Positions 48,230 to 60,445 are shown, counted from the stretch's first letter. The stretch: 64,000 bases of DNA from Orbilia blumenaviensis (GCA_036872755.1 JAVHNS010000006.1:1674001-1738000), one strand, 5' to 3'. The notes: generated from the letters alone by a model not told the origin. Numbers and translations: made by a program.

Positions 48230-49783
48230 TTAAGGGTCTACATCTTGCATATCAATATCGGTTTGGGTTTGACGAGAATCACTGCACCAATCCTCCTTCC
48301 ATAACCATATATATCCAGAATCTGCACGCGTATGTCGACTCGACCATCTCCCAAAGATACCGAATGGTGTCATATAACACGTCCAATAGATCTTCAGCTT
48401 ATCTGATCTATATGTCTTTGTTAACTTAATCCTCGCGGTTGGAAGAGATAATCTCCCATAAAGGTCGAATGGACCACGTTTATCTATCCCAGATCCTCGG
48501 AGCACCGGGTATTTCATGCCATTCCGTCCTCCTAATACCCATGTTGCGTGTTCATTCCCCTGTTCTAGCCTATCACCTTCCGCTAAAGATAGATTACCGT
48601 TGGTCTGAACTTCTCGACTTATTAATGTGAGCTTAACATCTATCATCGCCGGATCAAAATATAGCAGCCTCTCATCTCCTTCAATTCCCATCCACAACCC
48701 TTCTTCCAAGAATTCTCGAGAAGTCATCTTTTTCAAATGACAGGTCAGAAAATCGATGGGTTCATGTTTAAACGGAAGCGGTAGGTTCATAAAGCTTTCG
48801 AATGGAATCTCTGTACCTAATGGGCAGGGTTTGAAATGTCGTAGATCGAGGCCCGCTTGGTCTTTCGGCAGGGTGTTTTGTCGTCGTAATATCCTTGATA
48901 ACTTGTATGTATACGCCACCAGCCCCACAGACCTGACACACAGTTCATGTAATAGTAATGCGAAAGTGTATTCGGGGTCGCCTAGGTGGTTTGGGTCCCG
49001 ATCTTCTGGTGTATGCTCAGATAGATATTCTAGTGTAATTGTAATCGCATATCGATACCGTGCTACGAATGACCTGTTCAGCTCCCCCCAGCGTTCCTGA
49101 AGCTCTCTTTGGGCAGCCTCAAGGCTTTCTAAGAGTAAGGAATATCGAACTTCTTCTTCTGCTTCTTCTCCAATGTGCCTTATTCCACTAGACCCACGGG
49201 TAGACGAGATAACCGGAGAAGACAGAAGGCATACAGTAACCCAGAAAGAGAATATATATCTCTGTGCCAGCGGAACATTGCGGGATTCGTCCAGGCTTCG
49301 GAGGTAACGTACATGAAGATGCGTGTGAAGCGTTCGTTGAACACATGCGTCTAGTGAATAGCGGTTAGTCATATTGTTAAAACATAAATTAATGGGACAA
49401 TATTGCGTACGAGCTCTAGCAGCCATAACTCCTGCCCATCGCACAAAATCCCGGATAGCAGCAGGATCTAGATCTGGAAGTTTATAGTCCTTTGAAGTAA
49501 TTGTCCAACAGTTTTTATCTGCCTTCGCGTACAGCATGCACTCGCTTAGCGGTGTGCTGGCCGTGATTGGATTCCGGCTCCATTCGAGCTGAGTGTCTGA
49601 TACACTCTGCTCAGAAGATTCTCTTAATTCCTTATGGTTGGGACCGTCTGTAATGGCCCTATAAGTTTGCCAGTCGTGCGCCGCTGCTCGGGCTGCGCGA
49701 GATACGCGCGAGAAGGAGGAGACGGAGTCATATGGCAGCCATGCGGCGACTTGACGAAGTATCTCGAGTGGGATACGGTCCAT
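48230..49783 (-). CDS. F-box protein, 517 residues
   Basis: A single exon. Residues 3-42 form an F-box (IPLEILRQVAAWLPYDSVSS ... AHDWQTYRAI). The C-terminal part is a fungal orphan region with Arg/Leu-rich helices (SLLLESLEAAQRELQERW) and no known repeat. It is probably a substrate adaptor of an SCF ligase; the substrate is unknown. Together with the 331-residue gene it forms a tandem, same-strand pair at the border between the conserved block and the accessory part of the window. Confidence 0.78.
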   Translation of the reverse strand: MDRIPLEILRQVAAWLPYDSVSSFSRVSRAARAAAHDWQTYRAITDGPNHKELRESSEQSVSDTQLEWSRNPITASTPLSECMLYAKADKNCWTITSKDYKLPDLDPAAIRDFVRWAGVMAARARTQYCPINLCFNNMTNRYSLDACVQRTLHTHLHVRYLRSLDESRNVPLAQRYIFSFWVTVCLLSSPVISSTRGSSGIRHIGEEAEEEVRYSLLLESLEAAQRELQERWGELNRSFVARYRYAITITLEYLSEHTPEDRDPNHLGDPEYTFALLLHELCVRSVGLVAYTYKLSRILRRQNTLPKDQAGLDLRHFKPCPLGTEIPFESFMNLPLPFKHEPIDFLTCHLKKMTSREFLEEGLWMGIEGDERLLYFDPAMIDVKLTLISREVQTNGNLSLAEGDRLEQGNEHATWVLGGRNGMKYPVLRGSGIDKRGPFDLYGRLSLPTARIKLTKTYRSDKLKIYWTCYMTPFGIFGRWSSRHTRADSGYIWLWKEDWCSDSRQTQTDIDMQDVDP

Positions 49784-51057
49784 AATTGGTTTCAGCTGCT
49801 ATAGCTTAGCTCGCCGCATGTGATACGAAGGTGATATTTGACTTATCAGCCAGACTCCAAACGGAATATTGATAGAGTCTCAGCTGCATGCAAGGTAGCG
49901 GGTGCGCGTTGTGCTGTGGTAGTGAGGGGTTGCAATTTAAATTACAACTACATAGGTAGCTATAACGCTAGATAGCTTTGTCAATGATGCCCATTGCACT
50001 TTGGTCGGTGGCCCGTCGGTGCTGGGCATAGCTCACATTTCTCCCGATAAGCTTCCAAACATGTTGTATCAAGTAGGAAAGATCTAATTTACAACTTCGA
50101 CAGAAATTCAAGCAGGCATTCCAATATAAAGCCCGATATTTGATGTCCTTTTGCTGCTTACCTTTAAACTTTTGATAATATGCATATGTATATTATTCAC
50201 GGATATAAGCGCTGGCTAGACATAATACGAGACTAGCTAGGCTAGAGCACAGGTTTTAAAATTGTTCAAATCCTGATGTTTCTCATTGTCTCGAGAAGCA
50301 GATATATGGACGACAAGACTATGTACCTAGTCTATATACTGATGGGACCATATCAGCTTAGTCTTTCTGAAACTCAGCTAAGATAATTTAGGATCCACTA
50401 GAAATAACTTCGACTTTGTGTCTGTAGACGCTCCCGAGGCCAGGAACGACTGGAGGCCGACTAGCTATAGTTAATACTAGGAGATATTGTATCTACTTAC
50501 TTATATAGGTACGGTATGGGGTATAATAGCCACAAATGTTGCAAAATTATAAAAGCTCATTGGTCCTTTGTTGGGGCTTCATAGATACTTTGGTATGCTT
50601 CTTGACAAATTTGTGGAGCTAGAAGTTATAATTATGTTATAAAATTAGTCAGATTCAGGACTTCACTAGAGCTATAGAGACTACCTGCAGATGGCAACGG
50701 CGAACAAGGATAGTTGTCAAATCAAGATCGGGACTAGAGATTAGGAATTTGAATACCTAATTCTCTTTCGAATGCATATGCGTTTTTTTTTTCGTTTTGG
50801 GATCAATACTAAAAGCTAGCATTACTATATCATTACCTTGGCCTTCAAAGTGGCTAACGAAGTGAACGTGGCGCACCGACATAGATCTGGATATACCAAC
50901 ACAAAATGCCAGCAACTGTACTTGCCATGTGCGTATCGATATCACTCCTCTCACTATAGTGGTGCATCCGGCGGGAATCAATATCAGCGGTAAATTTTAC
51001 TGCTAAAAGCGCAGTTCGAGATTACTTCTCACCTAGTAGTATGAAGTATATTTTAAT
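49784..51057. other. Divergent intergenic region between F-box and HET genes
   Basis: 1.27 kb of AT-rich DNA with CTATAGCTAG-like words and TACATAGGTAGCT/TATATAGGTACGG motifs (49,950 and 50,505). No coding or RNA gene is seen. Confidence 0.55.
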
Positions 51058-53205
51058 ATGTCGACACTAGATTCAGCGTCCTCTAGTCTTTTCAGACCCC
51101 CCAAATGGCTCGGATTCCTCCACGCCAACTACCCCATCTCCCCATTCTCCTCCTATCTCGAAACCCGAGACCTTACCCTCTCTTCTCCAGGCCCTCCGAA
51201 CCTCCTTTCAAAACTTCAAAGCTGGCTAACATTCGGTGTCCTGGAATGTGTCACTCAATCCCCCATTGACGAGTCGCTTCTTATCCTCACAGACTCGGAC
51301 TCGCTTCCTGTACTCAGCCGTTCTAATATCCCCACTATAATGTCCTCCTGGGTGGAAAGAATCAAAAATGGAAGGTCAGATGAATATAGAGCTTGGTCGA
51401 AAAGAGTAAACTCTACGCTGGGCCAGTTACGCTCTATCATGATTACAATGCTAGCCAAACGAACCTTTTATTCCAACCCCTCAATTCTTTCGTACGAAGA
51501 TGCTACTGCCATGATTCTCACAATTGGCTGCATTGCTGAAGCAATTGTTGCAACTAAAATGGCATTTCATCCATCTGTTGCGGAGCCTATGGGGTTCTCG
51601 TGGTCAACCCTGTGGATTCCCGAGTACAGAAGGATATACGAGAAAGAGTTGGTTGATGAAAGAGGGTGGTGCAGGTTTACTGTGAGTTCAGTAATAGGTA
51701 GCCTGGGGTTATGTGGATTAGAATATCTCAGCAGATTGAGGTTTTCTGGCGAAAAACACAAAGCTTGCACGGATGATATTTGTCAGGCAAATATGGTTGA
51801 TGTCGACAACTATAAACCAAAGCATACGAACGGCTGTGATCAAGGAGTATGCATTTACTCAAAACCAAACGCAGAGATGGTTGTTGATGAGCTGAAGGCT
51901 GGAAACATCCCAATCATGGTGATAGAAGGAGATGATATTCAGAAAGGGGGGAGAACAGTGGAAATCATGACAGCCAAATCGGATGAGATTCCATACCTTG
52001 CAATATCGCATGTATGGGCAGACGGCCTAGGGAGTACAACAGAGGACGGTTTGCCAACATGTCAAATTCGAAGAATAGCCAACCTCGTCGCGACTGTCTT
52101 ACCCAAGGCTACTGGAAATGAAACTCCGAAGTTAGCATTTTGGATGGATTCACTGTGTATACCCAATAACTCCTCAGTCAGAAAGAAAGCGATTGGATTA
52201 ATGGCACGCACATACACGGAAGCAGAAGCCGTCTTGGTTCTCGATAGCGCCATACTGTCTATTCCTTCAACACTACCGCGTGAGGCACTAGCAGTTCATA
52301 TCCTGACATCGGGGTGGATGAGACGGCTATGGACTCTCCAGGAAGCTGTTCTTGCAAAGAAATTATTTTTCTTATGCGGTGACGGGCACGTCGTGCAATT
52401 GGCGGATGTAATCCCTGCACCTGACAATATGCTCCTGTATCCAGAGCAGACAGATATCGCGTCCGAGCTGTTCAGGTTGACGAAATGGCGGTTGTATAAC
52501 ACTTACACAATTGGTGATGTTGCGAGAGCACTACGGTGGCGAGCGACTAGTCGGGCATCGGACGAAACATTGGCAATTGCCAGTTTGCTTGGAAAGGACC
52601 CTGCTTCTTTAGCCGGCTTACCGCCAGAGACGAGGATGAAAGAGTTGTTATTGAGGCTGAAAGAAGTACCAAGAAACATCCTGTTCTTGAGCGCTAGTAA
52701 GATGGATATTGATGGGTTTCGATGGGCACCAATTTCATTGATGGCGACACATGGGGGCGCTAAAGGCGGATCACAAGTCGCTACTCAGACAGTCAAAGAT
52801 GGAGGCAGAATGTGCACTGTCACAGAAGATGGGTTAAATGGACTTTACTATGCCATTCTATTTCCCTTGGCTACACTTCAATTTGACAAAACATGGGGGT
52901 TGATAGACAGAAAGGGGAGCAGGTACTACCTCATTACAGAGCCAGATAAACAAGACGAGGAAGACTACCAGTGTAATTTAATACTGCTCGATGAAGCTAT
53001 CCAGCGGGGAGGTGCCGTGAAAGGGATCGCAGCGTTAAGAATCATCGACGACAAATCGCAGCAAGAACAGAGACCTGTTTGTAGGTATCGAAGGAGGCTT
53101 GTAATGCGTGACTACCCTGAAGTTGACTTCAAGAAGGTAGCAGCAAAGGGTATAACAATCATTGATATTAGTACAGTTGGACTGATTAATATTCGTGTTA
53201 CATAA
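51058..53205 (+). CDS. HET-domain protein (heterokaryon-incompatibility-like), 715 residues
   Basis: A single uninterrupted exon. Residues about 312-398 make up the HET domain: PYLAISHVWADGLG, then FWMDSLCIPN, then YTEAEAVLVLDS. A conserved GWMRRLWTLQEA follows at about 416-428. An upstream pair of Cys clusters (HKACTDDIC at 234-242; GCDQGVC at 259-265) could bind zinc. In filamentous ascomycetes HET domains trigger non-self recognition and cell death, but most family members are uncharacterised. No NACHT, ankyrin or WD partner domain is seen. The absence of introns differs from the housekeeping genes to the left and is common in this family. Confidence 0.85.
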   Translation: MSTLDSASSSLFRPPKWLGFLHANYPISPFSSYLETRDLTLSSPGPPNLLSKLQSWLTFGVLECVTQSPIDESLLILTDSDSLPVLSRSNIPTIMSSWVERIKNGRSDEYRAWSKRVNSTLGQLRSIMITMLAKRTFYSNPSILSYEDATAMILTIGCIAEAIVATKMAFHPSVAEPMGFSWSTLWIPEYRRIYEKELVDERGWCRFTVSSVIGSLGLCGLEYLSRLRFSGEKHKACTDDICQANMVDVDNYKPKHTNGCDQGVCIYSKPNAEMVVDELKAGNIPIMVIEGDDIQKGGRTVEIMTAKSDEIPYLAISHVWADGLGSTTEDGLPTCQIRRIANLVATVLPKATGNETPKLAFWMDSLCIPNNSSVRKKAIGLMARTYTEAEAVLVLDSAILSIPSTLPREALAVHILTSGWMRRLWTLQEAVLAKKLFFLCGDGHVVQLADVIPAPDNMLLYPEQTDIASELFRLTKWRLYNTYTIGDVARALRWRATSRASDETLAIASLLGKDPASLAGLPPETRMKELLLRLKEVPRNILFLSASKMDIDGFRWAPISLMATHGGAKGGSQVATQTVKDGGRMCTVTEDGLNGLYYAILFPLATLQFDKTWGLIDRKGSRYYLITEPDKQDEEDYQCNLILLDEAIQRGGAVKGIAALRIIDDKSQQEQRPVCRYRRRLVMRDYPEVDFKKVAAKGITIIDISTVGLINIRVT

Positions 53206-54281
53206 TACGAGGCGCGGAAATACAACAGCCGTACTCAATCTTTCTGATAATCGAGAAAGGAGATGCAGTTATACTTCTACCTATTACGTATGGAACAGAT
53301 CTAGAGCTACAAAAACAGCGGTTATTTTTGAATTTAAGAACTAGGAAACCGAACTAATCGAACTACAGGAATAAAGACGCTATAAGAGCCATTATAAGAC
53401 GGAATCGACAAAATCGTTGGTTGTTGAGGAGAATACCTATAAAAAAGTATTACTATGTCTCTACGAATTCGGATTTTGTATAATTAGGTCAATTGGCTAG
53501 CTTTGGTAATCAATTCAAATGTGAATGCATTTTAAAGTTTGGTACCAGGAGAAACCCAGAATTAACACTACAGTCGAGCACTCCCACTCTAGCTATAATA
53601 TTGGAGCGTGGTGGTCTATAGCCATACATGGTAGTAATCCAAGCAGGTAGGCGAGTTCAGGTTCGGATCTAGAATTCTGGTGTTGTTTGTCTGCTAGCGG
53701 CATGCCCTCAACGAGATCGCGATGGTCTCGATCAGCACCTTTTCTTACGTCGTGACTACGAGCTCAATTCTTTACGAAATAACTTAATTTTTGGATCAAT
53801 CGGACAGCTAAAGCAGGATCCAAAATTAGTGAACTAGCCAAAAATCGGTCCGAAGTTTGAAATCAAAATTGTATCACGTGAGGTGGGTGTTTGGTGATGC
53901 ATGGTTATGGCACTGTGTGTAACCATAACACAGCACGGCCGGCTGCGGGATGTAGCGATGTATGAACCCGAGCGCGAGCACAAGCCTACAGCTAGCTATA
54001 AGTAAGCCTGAAAGAGACCTTGATTGAGACTTAAATCTCCGTTCATCCTTCATCTTTCTTCTAGTTTCGTTATTTCAGCTAGCTTCTTGTTTCCTTAGCT
54101 TGGTTTGGGACCCGCCAGCTGGCACCAGTCGCGTTGACGTCAAAAATACAACAATCCTTCTGTATCCGCAGAGTGACGCCCATTCGAATCCTAGTGAACC
54201 GGGCATAAGTGCTAACTTTGGATACATCATTCATAATAACCACTACTTCAATTACTCCAATACTCAGGACTATACTCCGAT
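53206..54281. other. Intergenic region before the membrane/GRAM gene
   Basis: 1.08 kb. The right end (about 53,990-54,281) is a likely promoter and leader with GAGCGCGAGCAC and pyrimidine-rich ATCCTTCATCTTTCTTCTAG. No gene is seen in the rest. Confidence 0.55.
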
Positions 54282-56602
54282 ATGGCTTACGAAGACTCAA
54301 ATTCGGATTTCAGCTCATACGATGAGGTCCCCGAGTTCTCAGCTCGGAATAATACAGCTGGTGACCAGGTTCCAGCCCCTAGTCCACCAACGGACTTCGT
54401 CACATGCCCAGCGTCACAACTCTCGTCAAACCCTCAACCTGTGTCACCAAGCTTTGACTCCGGACCTCATCATATTTCAGACATAGAAATCGAAGGGACT
54501 CAGCAGATTGGAATTAAAGATGGCATCAGTGATGGCAATGAGTCCGAGGACTCGCTGGAATCTTCTGTCGGTTCTTCAACAATACATTCTTCATCTACCC
54601 GAAATATTCTTCACAAAACTCGTAACGTTCTCGCTCACCCTGTATCTGCGTCTCGTAAATTCAAGGCCCACCATTATCATACGCACCACGAACGAAAAGG
54701 GAAGAGAAAGCCTTTGAGATTATGCCAAGAACTTGATAAAGCCGAAGGCTTTCCCAGCCCAACGATGTCACCAACAGATAAATCGCATAGTTCAAACCAT
54801 CCTATTAAAGCGAAAGTAAAACAGGCAGTATCTTCTCTTTCAAAATCTCATCCAAAACGCCTTCCAAAAGTCCTTGCATCGAATACGCTTTCAAATCACG
54901 TTTTGGGTCTGGACCTTGACCCATTCCGACTCACAAAATCCGATGTGGAGTTCATCCGGCTTGTCTCGAAGCGTAGGTTCGAAACCGATGGCCAGGTAAT
55001 CAGCGAACGGGAACAACGTCTCCAGGAGCTCAAGATTGCTAGGAAGAAGATGTTGGTTAACTGGGTTTCTGATCGACATATCCGTTCTGCATCGGTCGTT
55101 AGAGGAAAGGCTTTGAGATACCCTGATTTTGATGAAATTATCGAAAAGGAAGGGTTTATGAAATATTTTGGCGACCTGGCTTTATATTTCTCTCAGAGGT
55201 TTATTCCGGTATATACAAGTCCCTGGGAGGAGGTGCCGCGATATGAAAGGGCAACAACTCTGAGCCATGTTGAGAGAATTGCTATTGGGATGGCGCCGTT
55301 CCATGAGTGGGCCATGGTTATCAGGGGTGTATATCGATGGGAGGACCCGGTTAAGACGGCGAGGTGGATGGGAATATATGTGGTTTTATGGTGGTCAGGA
55401 TACTTAGTTACGTTTTCGGTAGGTACCATCCAACTTCCCGTTAAGGCTTGAAATATTGGCTGATAGGCTATTACTGGCAGTATGCGTATCTCATCTCAAG
55501 GGTACTCAGAAATCGCCAGGATTGGAATGAGGTAAAAAGGGTCAAGGGGGCAATACACAGAGCCAGAGATCAACAACAAAATGTGCATCGTGTTACAGAA
55601 CTAATAGAGCGGCATGGCTCAGATGGATGGGTCGAAGCGCTCCCTGACAGCCTTGGTTCCTGGGCACAGCTCAAGCTTGGCGATTTTGCAGATGCCCTAG
55701 AAATTATAAGAAAGTATGTATAAAATCCGATTAGCTTACTTAGCTCGCGCGTTTAAGGGTACATGCTGACATGAATACCCGAGTTCAGTTTCTACGAATG
55801 GCGAGATCCAGAGCAGACGACATGTACCCTTATTTTCTTCGGAGTATGTTTACTTCTTGGTGTGTTCACAGATCTGAAATACTGCTGGCGCATCGTGACC
55901 TTCATATTTGGCCTCTGGTTTTTCGTTTCCGCGCCTATTGCCAGTCGCTATCCACGGTATAGGCTGGTTGTTAGCCCCTTCAAATGGGTGTTCTGGGGAA
56001 TACCAACACATGCGGATATCGCATACTCTGAGTTTCGAGCGGACGCTGCGAACGCTATTACCGATCCGGATATGAAAAAGAAGTCAGCCAGAAGGAATGC
56101 TAAAAGGAAAAGAGCACAAGATTTTGAGACCCCTGTTATGGTTATTGATGATGATCAGGATGATGGAGCGGAGGGTGACGAAGGATACACGACATCGCCA
56201 GATATCGACGACGAGGATGATTACGATCCTGAAGAGTTGATTTCTCCACATGACATTGAACGGGATCCGGAGAGCTTGAATGGGAAGCATTATTTTGGAG
56301 TAATATACTGCGGTTTCAAGTGCATTTATCGTGGGCACCCGGGGAGACTATATCTCGCGGATTACGGGTTGGTGTTTGAAACAGAGGTTAATAAGAAAGT
56401 TATGCTGGAGATTAGGTGGAGAGACGTGAAAAGGATTGAAAAGGACGAAAGCTTATCTATGGGAAAGATTGGCAAAGTGCATGCTCTTGGGTTAGTCAAG
56501 GCGTGTGGTGAACGGGTTAAGTTTGAAGCAATGTTAAAGAGGGACGTGGCCTTCAATCGAATCATTGGATTCTCGGGGCTTCAGTGGCAGAATGAAGCCT
56601 GA
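54282..56602 (+). CDS. Membrane protein with C-terminal GRAM-like domain (resembles fungal DUF3292 proteins)
   Basis: Exons 54282-55422, 55467-55713 and 55789-56602 encode 733 residues. Residues 1-215 are Ser-rich and disordered. A conserved helical region follows (LDLDPFRLTKSDVEFIRLVS ... MKYFGDLALYFSQRF). Hydrophobic segments lie at about 366-390 (MGIYVVLWWSGYLVTF, continuing over the junction) and at about 473-512 (LIFFGVCLLLGVF and IVTFIFGLWFFVSAPIA), suggesting reticulon- or caveolar-like membrane insertion. An acidic linker (DDDQDDGAEGDEG) precedes a GRAM-like domain at about 625-733 (PGRLYLADYGLVFET; EIRWRDVKRIEKDE). The likely role is a lipid-binding protein of the endomembrane system. 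The first intron is only 44 nt; its donor GTACCA is weak and was chosen by phase. Confidence 0.78.
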
Positions 56603-58535
56603 TTCTATTCGGCTTAGTTAATTACAAGCGGAAGTTCTTAGGCAAATATTAAAGACTTTATTTCCGAGCCCTCCGTCGTGTGCAAGAATACTAGTAACAA
56701 GCGCTGTGGGACTAATCCTTTCTCGCAAAACTAACATTTCGGGGTGCATCTCAATTACGGATAGTATTGTTGCAATTTTTGTGTTGCCGTCCGTTTCTGA
56801 TAAGAAATTTGCCATTTTCTGCCAGAAAACCCCCAAACCCCCTTACTGTTCTGCTAACATCCGTCAGCGTCTGCTGGCAGCCGCTGACAGTCGAGTCGCA
56901 CCTTTACTTCTATAATATCCGAAAAACGCTGTTCCCTGTGTGTTACATTTCAACCACCCTAATTGAGGTCGCAGGCGACAACACCGTATTTTTTTTTTTC
57001 GCCCGTTGCTTTTTGCTCCTTCGAATATTCCACCACGCGGCCACGACGGGTTCTGACTCCAGCTTCGTCCATATCGACTGTTCGGAGCCCTGCGTCAACC
57101 GCTACGGCGTTGTCTCTCTCTATCTGTTAAGCCGGTTTCCAACCATTGATCTCAATTCGAATGCTGTACATCTATTCGTCGAGTTGGGATACGACGTCAA
57201 TTACGACGGTGTGGAACACTACGCATTGTCAGGAAACGCGCGTTTTTCGGATAGATCTAGATCGGGCAATCTCAACACCTCCCTCTGATGAGCTCGAATT
57301 TTCCCTTCTATCGATCTTGTTCTGGTCTCCTAGAACGACTACGAATCACCGATGCATTGTTGGCGGGTGTGATTCCTTTTTTTTCTTTCTCTTTTCCTGG
57401 GGCGATACGATTTTCGGCTTTCTAAAGCCTGATGAATATGGGTCCACTATATATTTTGGTCCGCGTGGTGGATTTATATTTAAGTGGAAATCAATTGGTT
57501 ATTGTGATTGGACGAGTTAAACTGGATCTACCGGATTTGGTGCGGTGACCTGCTTTACATAAGCAGGTCACATCGTCCACCTCTCCATATGTCCTCGGTG
57601 GGAGATGCTTACTGTATTCGTACCATCGGCTGGCTTTTGGCTCGGTACGACTTTTTCTTGTGCTCGCAAGTTGGTCGTGGTACTTTTACAGAAAGTTCGG
57701 TGCAGATTCTATGAGATGAGGATATCTCTTTTGTTTCTATATATGTTTTTTTTTTTTTGTTTTAAAACGGTATGTTCTCGGAATTCGGTAACTCAGTTCG
57801 CGAAATTCTGCGGCGGTTATTTTTTTTTATGATGATACACCCTTTCCATGATCTTCCTGCTCCTCGTGGTTATGGCAAAGTCAGGGTCCCGAATTTAGAT
57901 CATGCTGTTTATACAGTGGGGTTGAGGAGAAAGGTTTGTAGAATGGTAGCTGGCGTTCTTGGCAGCTATTTTTCTCGTAATAGTTCTCGTCAACTCTCTG
58001 TATGGCCGGCAAGGTTGGTTCTGTACTCCGTTATTTGACCTTGCTGGGATTGTGACGGTGAGGGGAGATCATGGAAAGGGTGGGTGGCACGGTGGAAGCA
58101 TGCTATTAAAGATGACCTATGGAGGCGAAGTTTATAGGCTATGAAGGAGTAGGTGCAGGAGTGGGATTAAGGGGAAGGAAGCTCAACATGTCTATTATGC
58201 TGTGAGAGGGCATTTTAGGTGGAGATTCACATTTACCACTGTTGGTGAAGAAGTGCTCTCTAGAGCAATTGAAGAGGTCATCCCATAGTAGCCTCTGGCA
58301 TTCATAGATTTGTGTATCTAATAGCTATAGGCGTACAGGAATGAAAGTAATAAACCCATCTTTCTAAAAGGAAGTAGAGAAAGAAAGAGAGAAAAAAAAA
58401 AACCACACGATGGCGAATCCATGATTCTTTTAAGTGCGGTAGCCCCTTGCATTTTTTCAGAGGTAAAACGGCGAAAAATAGAACAGTAAGATTCAAGACC
58501 CTCCTAGAGACGGTACTGTGGCAGCTGGTTGTGCT
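56603..58535. other. 1.9-kb region without a supported gene
   Basis: The left part is a T-rich region with overlapping short frames on the plus strand, the largest at 56767-57288 (non-ATG start). There is a T11 run at 56,990. Frames at 57,772-58,144 code for a hydrophobic segment (LAAIFLVIVLVNSLYG) but lack an ATG or clear splicing. This could be a leader or an orphan gene; evidence is insufficient. Confidence 0.45.
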
Positions 58536-59606
58536 TCACAAGACCCTAACAAGAGCCAAACCATCAAATACGGGCAGTATAAATGTTTCCACACGTTTAT
58601 CCGAAGCAACAAGGTCGTTGAAGTCCTTGAGATAAGGAACCTTACTTGTAGCGTATGAGTCTGAAAAGCTGGGATTATTCTCAGTCGCGTCGACGACGAG
58701 GCCCTTCTTGAGCACGTTATCGGCGATAAGAATCCCTCCTTTTCGTACCAACCCAAGCTCAAGTATCTTATTGAAGTACGTGATATACCCCCTTGTTAAA
58801 GAAACTTGGAGTAAGTTGACGGCCAATTAATGCAAAGGGGCAGGCACATAACTTACTCTTTGTTGGCATCTAAAAACACCAAGTCAAATGGCCCCTGGGG
58901 AACCAGATCGGTAAGCCTACAAAAATACAAAAGCAAGTGAGCTGTACATTCTTTCGCAACAAGCACATCATGGATGATAGATACTTACGTTTGATCGGCT
59001 GGCCCGAGGACCAGCTCAACAAAGCCATCGACTCCAGCTGTTTTAAAAGCTTGACGAGCAATGGCACCAGTTTCTGGGTTAATGTCCATCGTGACGATCT
59101 AACTCAGAGTGCTTGTAAGTTCAAACCACGGATTTTTGCTTCGATTCGAAGAACTGATATCTTACTTTGGCGCCTTCAACTCCTTTCAAAGCCTCAGCAA
59201 AAGTTAGAGCACTGAATCCAGTGAAACAGCCGACCTCGAGAACTAAATAAATTATTATTATTTTATTTCAGGACAAACCATTCCAGCTCCAAGGCGATTT
59301 CCCAAGCTAGGAATCATTTGCTGGTCAAATTATAAAACACAAGACACTAGGTCTTATAGCCAGCAGGAAACTGAAAGTCCAAGGGCACGTACTCTTCTTA
59401 GCTCCAAAACTGCGAGCAGTCCAAAGCAAGTATTGGGCTTGAAGCCTTGAAACCATCATCTCAGACTTATCGCCAAGCTGCTTCTCCGTCAATTCTGCAT
59501 GCCTGTGAATGTGGTCTGGAAGAGGAAGGGACCTCTCCCTGCAATACTTTAAGACGGCCGTGGAGATGGCCTCGTTCGGGTAGATAACAGCAATCTCGTC
59601 CTTCAT
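58536..59606 (-). CDS. Class I SAM-dependent O-methyltransferase (caffeoyl-CoA OMT / COMT-like family 3)
   Basis: Exons 59606-59393, 59242-59166, 59098-58989, 58916-58857 and 58791-58536 total 717 nt and encode 238 residues, the normal length. SAM-binding motif I appears after splicing as ILEVGCFTGFSAL, with acidic-loop MDINPET following. FDLVFLDANKEGYITYFN carries the metal-binding Asp, and GGILIADNVL the second one. The substrate is probably a catechol-like or other small phenol, divalent-metal dependent; it cannot be named. Five exons and fungal splice sites show it is resident nuclear DNA. It is the nearest gene to the MurE-like ligase (840 bp, same strand), which makes a shared pathway worth testing. 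Confidence 0.9.
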
Positions 59607-60445
59607 TGTGATCGAGATTGTTCGATATTTTCGAATGATAAACGTGGCTTTCTGACTGTGAGTTAGTTTGCTGTATGATTGTTGTCTGAGGATGGATGAA
59701 ACAAGAAGAAGAGAGGAATCTCCGGAGCAAGTTTTGTAAGTTTTTTATTGTGGGAATATAGTCGGCGCGGAAATTCATCTAGCGTTATACAAGAAAGCCC
59801 TAGAAGCCTTTATCACGATTGAATGACTCAATGCTATGAGCGTAATACGTCTTGACACTATCCCGGCACCGCATGGTTGAATCCCATGTGACCCGGTTGT
59901 ATTGTAGGACTTGCGTTGGTAATGTTGTATTTCGAGATTGAGGATTGTGTCGACGATATTCGGACTGTATCCGAGTCTTCTAGCTCGCCTTGAGGCAGAA
60001 GATAACGTTATTTGTGATCTTGCTTGCCTTAATATTATTTTTCAGATCTGGGGCCTTTTGTGGTCAATTTACAGTCTCCAGGGACTTTCGACAACATAGA
60101 CTAAGGCATTTTTTGAAGTTGCCTTTGATAAATATCACAAATATCGAGATAATGTGCATCCGCAATCTTTGAATTAATAAATTAGATATTCAAAGCAGCG
60201 TGCTGTGCGAATATGTAGAGTGAATTAATCAACTATGCCTTCTTGGGTTTATTTGGGCGGGAGGTAGTCTCGGTCCCCGTATACCCATTTAATATTTGAC
60301 TTGGAATTCAAAGGGCCCTTAGAAATGAATAATTGGTTACATGGTCAACAGCGTCTGGGACCGAGGCAAGTTAGTTGTAATAATTCGGACGCCTGGTTCG
60401 GGAATGTTTCCTCCAATTTGATTAGAGGGCCTTCTGGTTACGAGA
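59607..60445. other. Spacer between MurE-like gene and O-methyltransferase
   Basis: 0.84 kb with the OMT promoter on the left and the 3' end of the ligase gene on the right. It contains a purine-rich stretch (AAACAAGAAGAAGAGAGGAA, 59,699) and CAATAATACATTCTCGATA-like AT-rich words. No gene is seen. Confidence 0.55.

Noticed and set aside
56767..57288. A 173-codon frame after the GRAM gene
   Set aside because: It starts at a non-ATG codon, spans a poly-T run read as FFFF, and overlaps another frame of similar length; no family is recognised.
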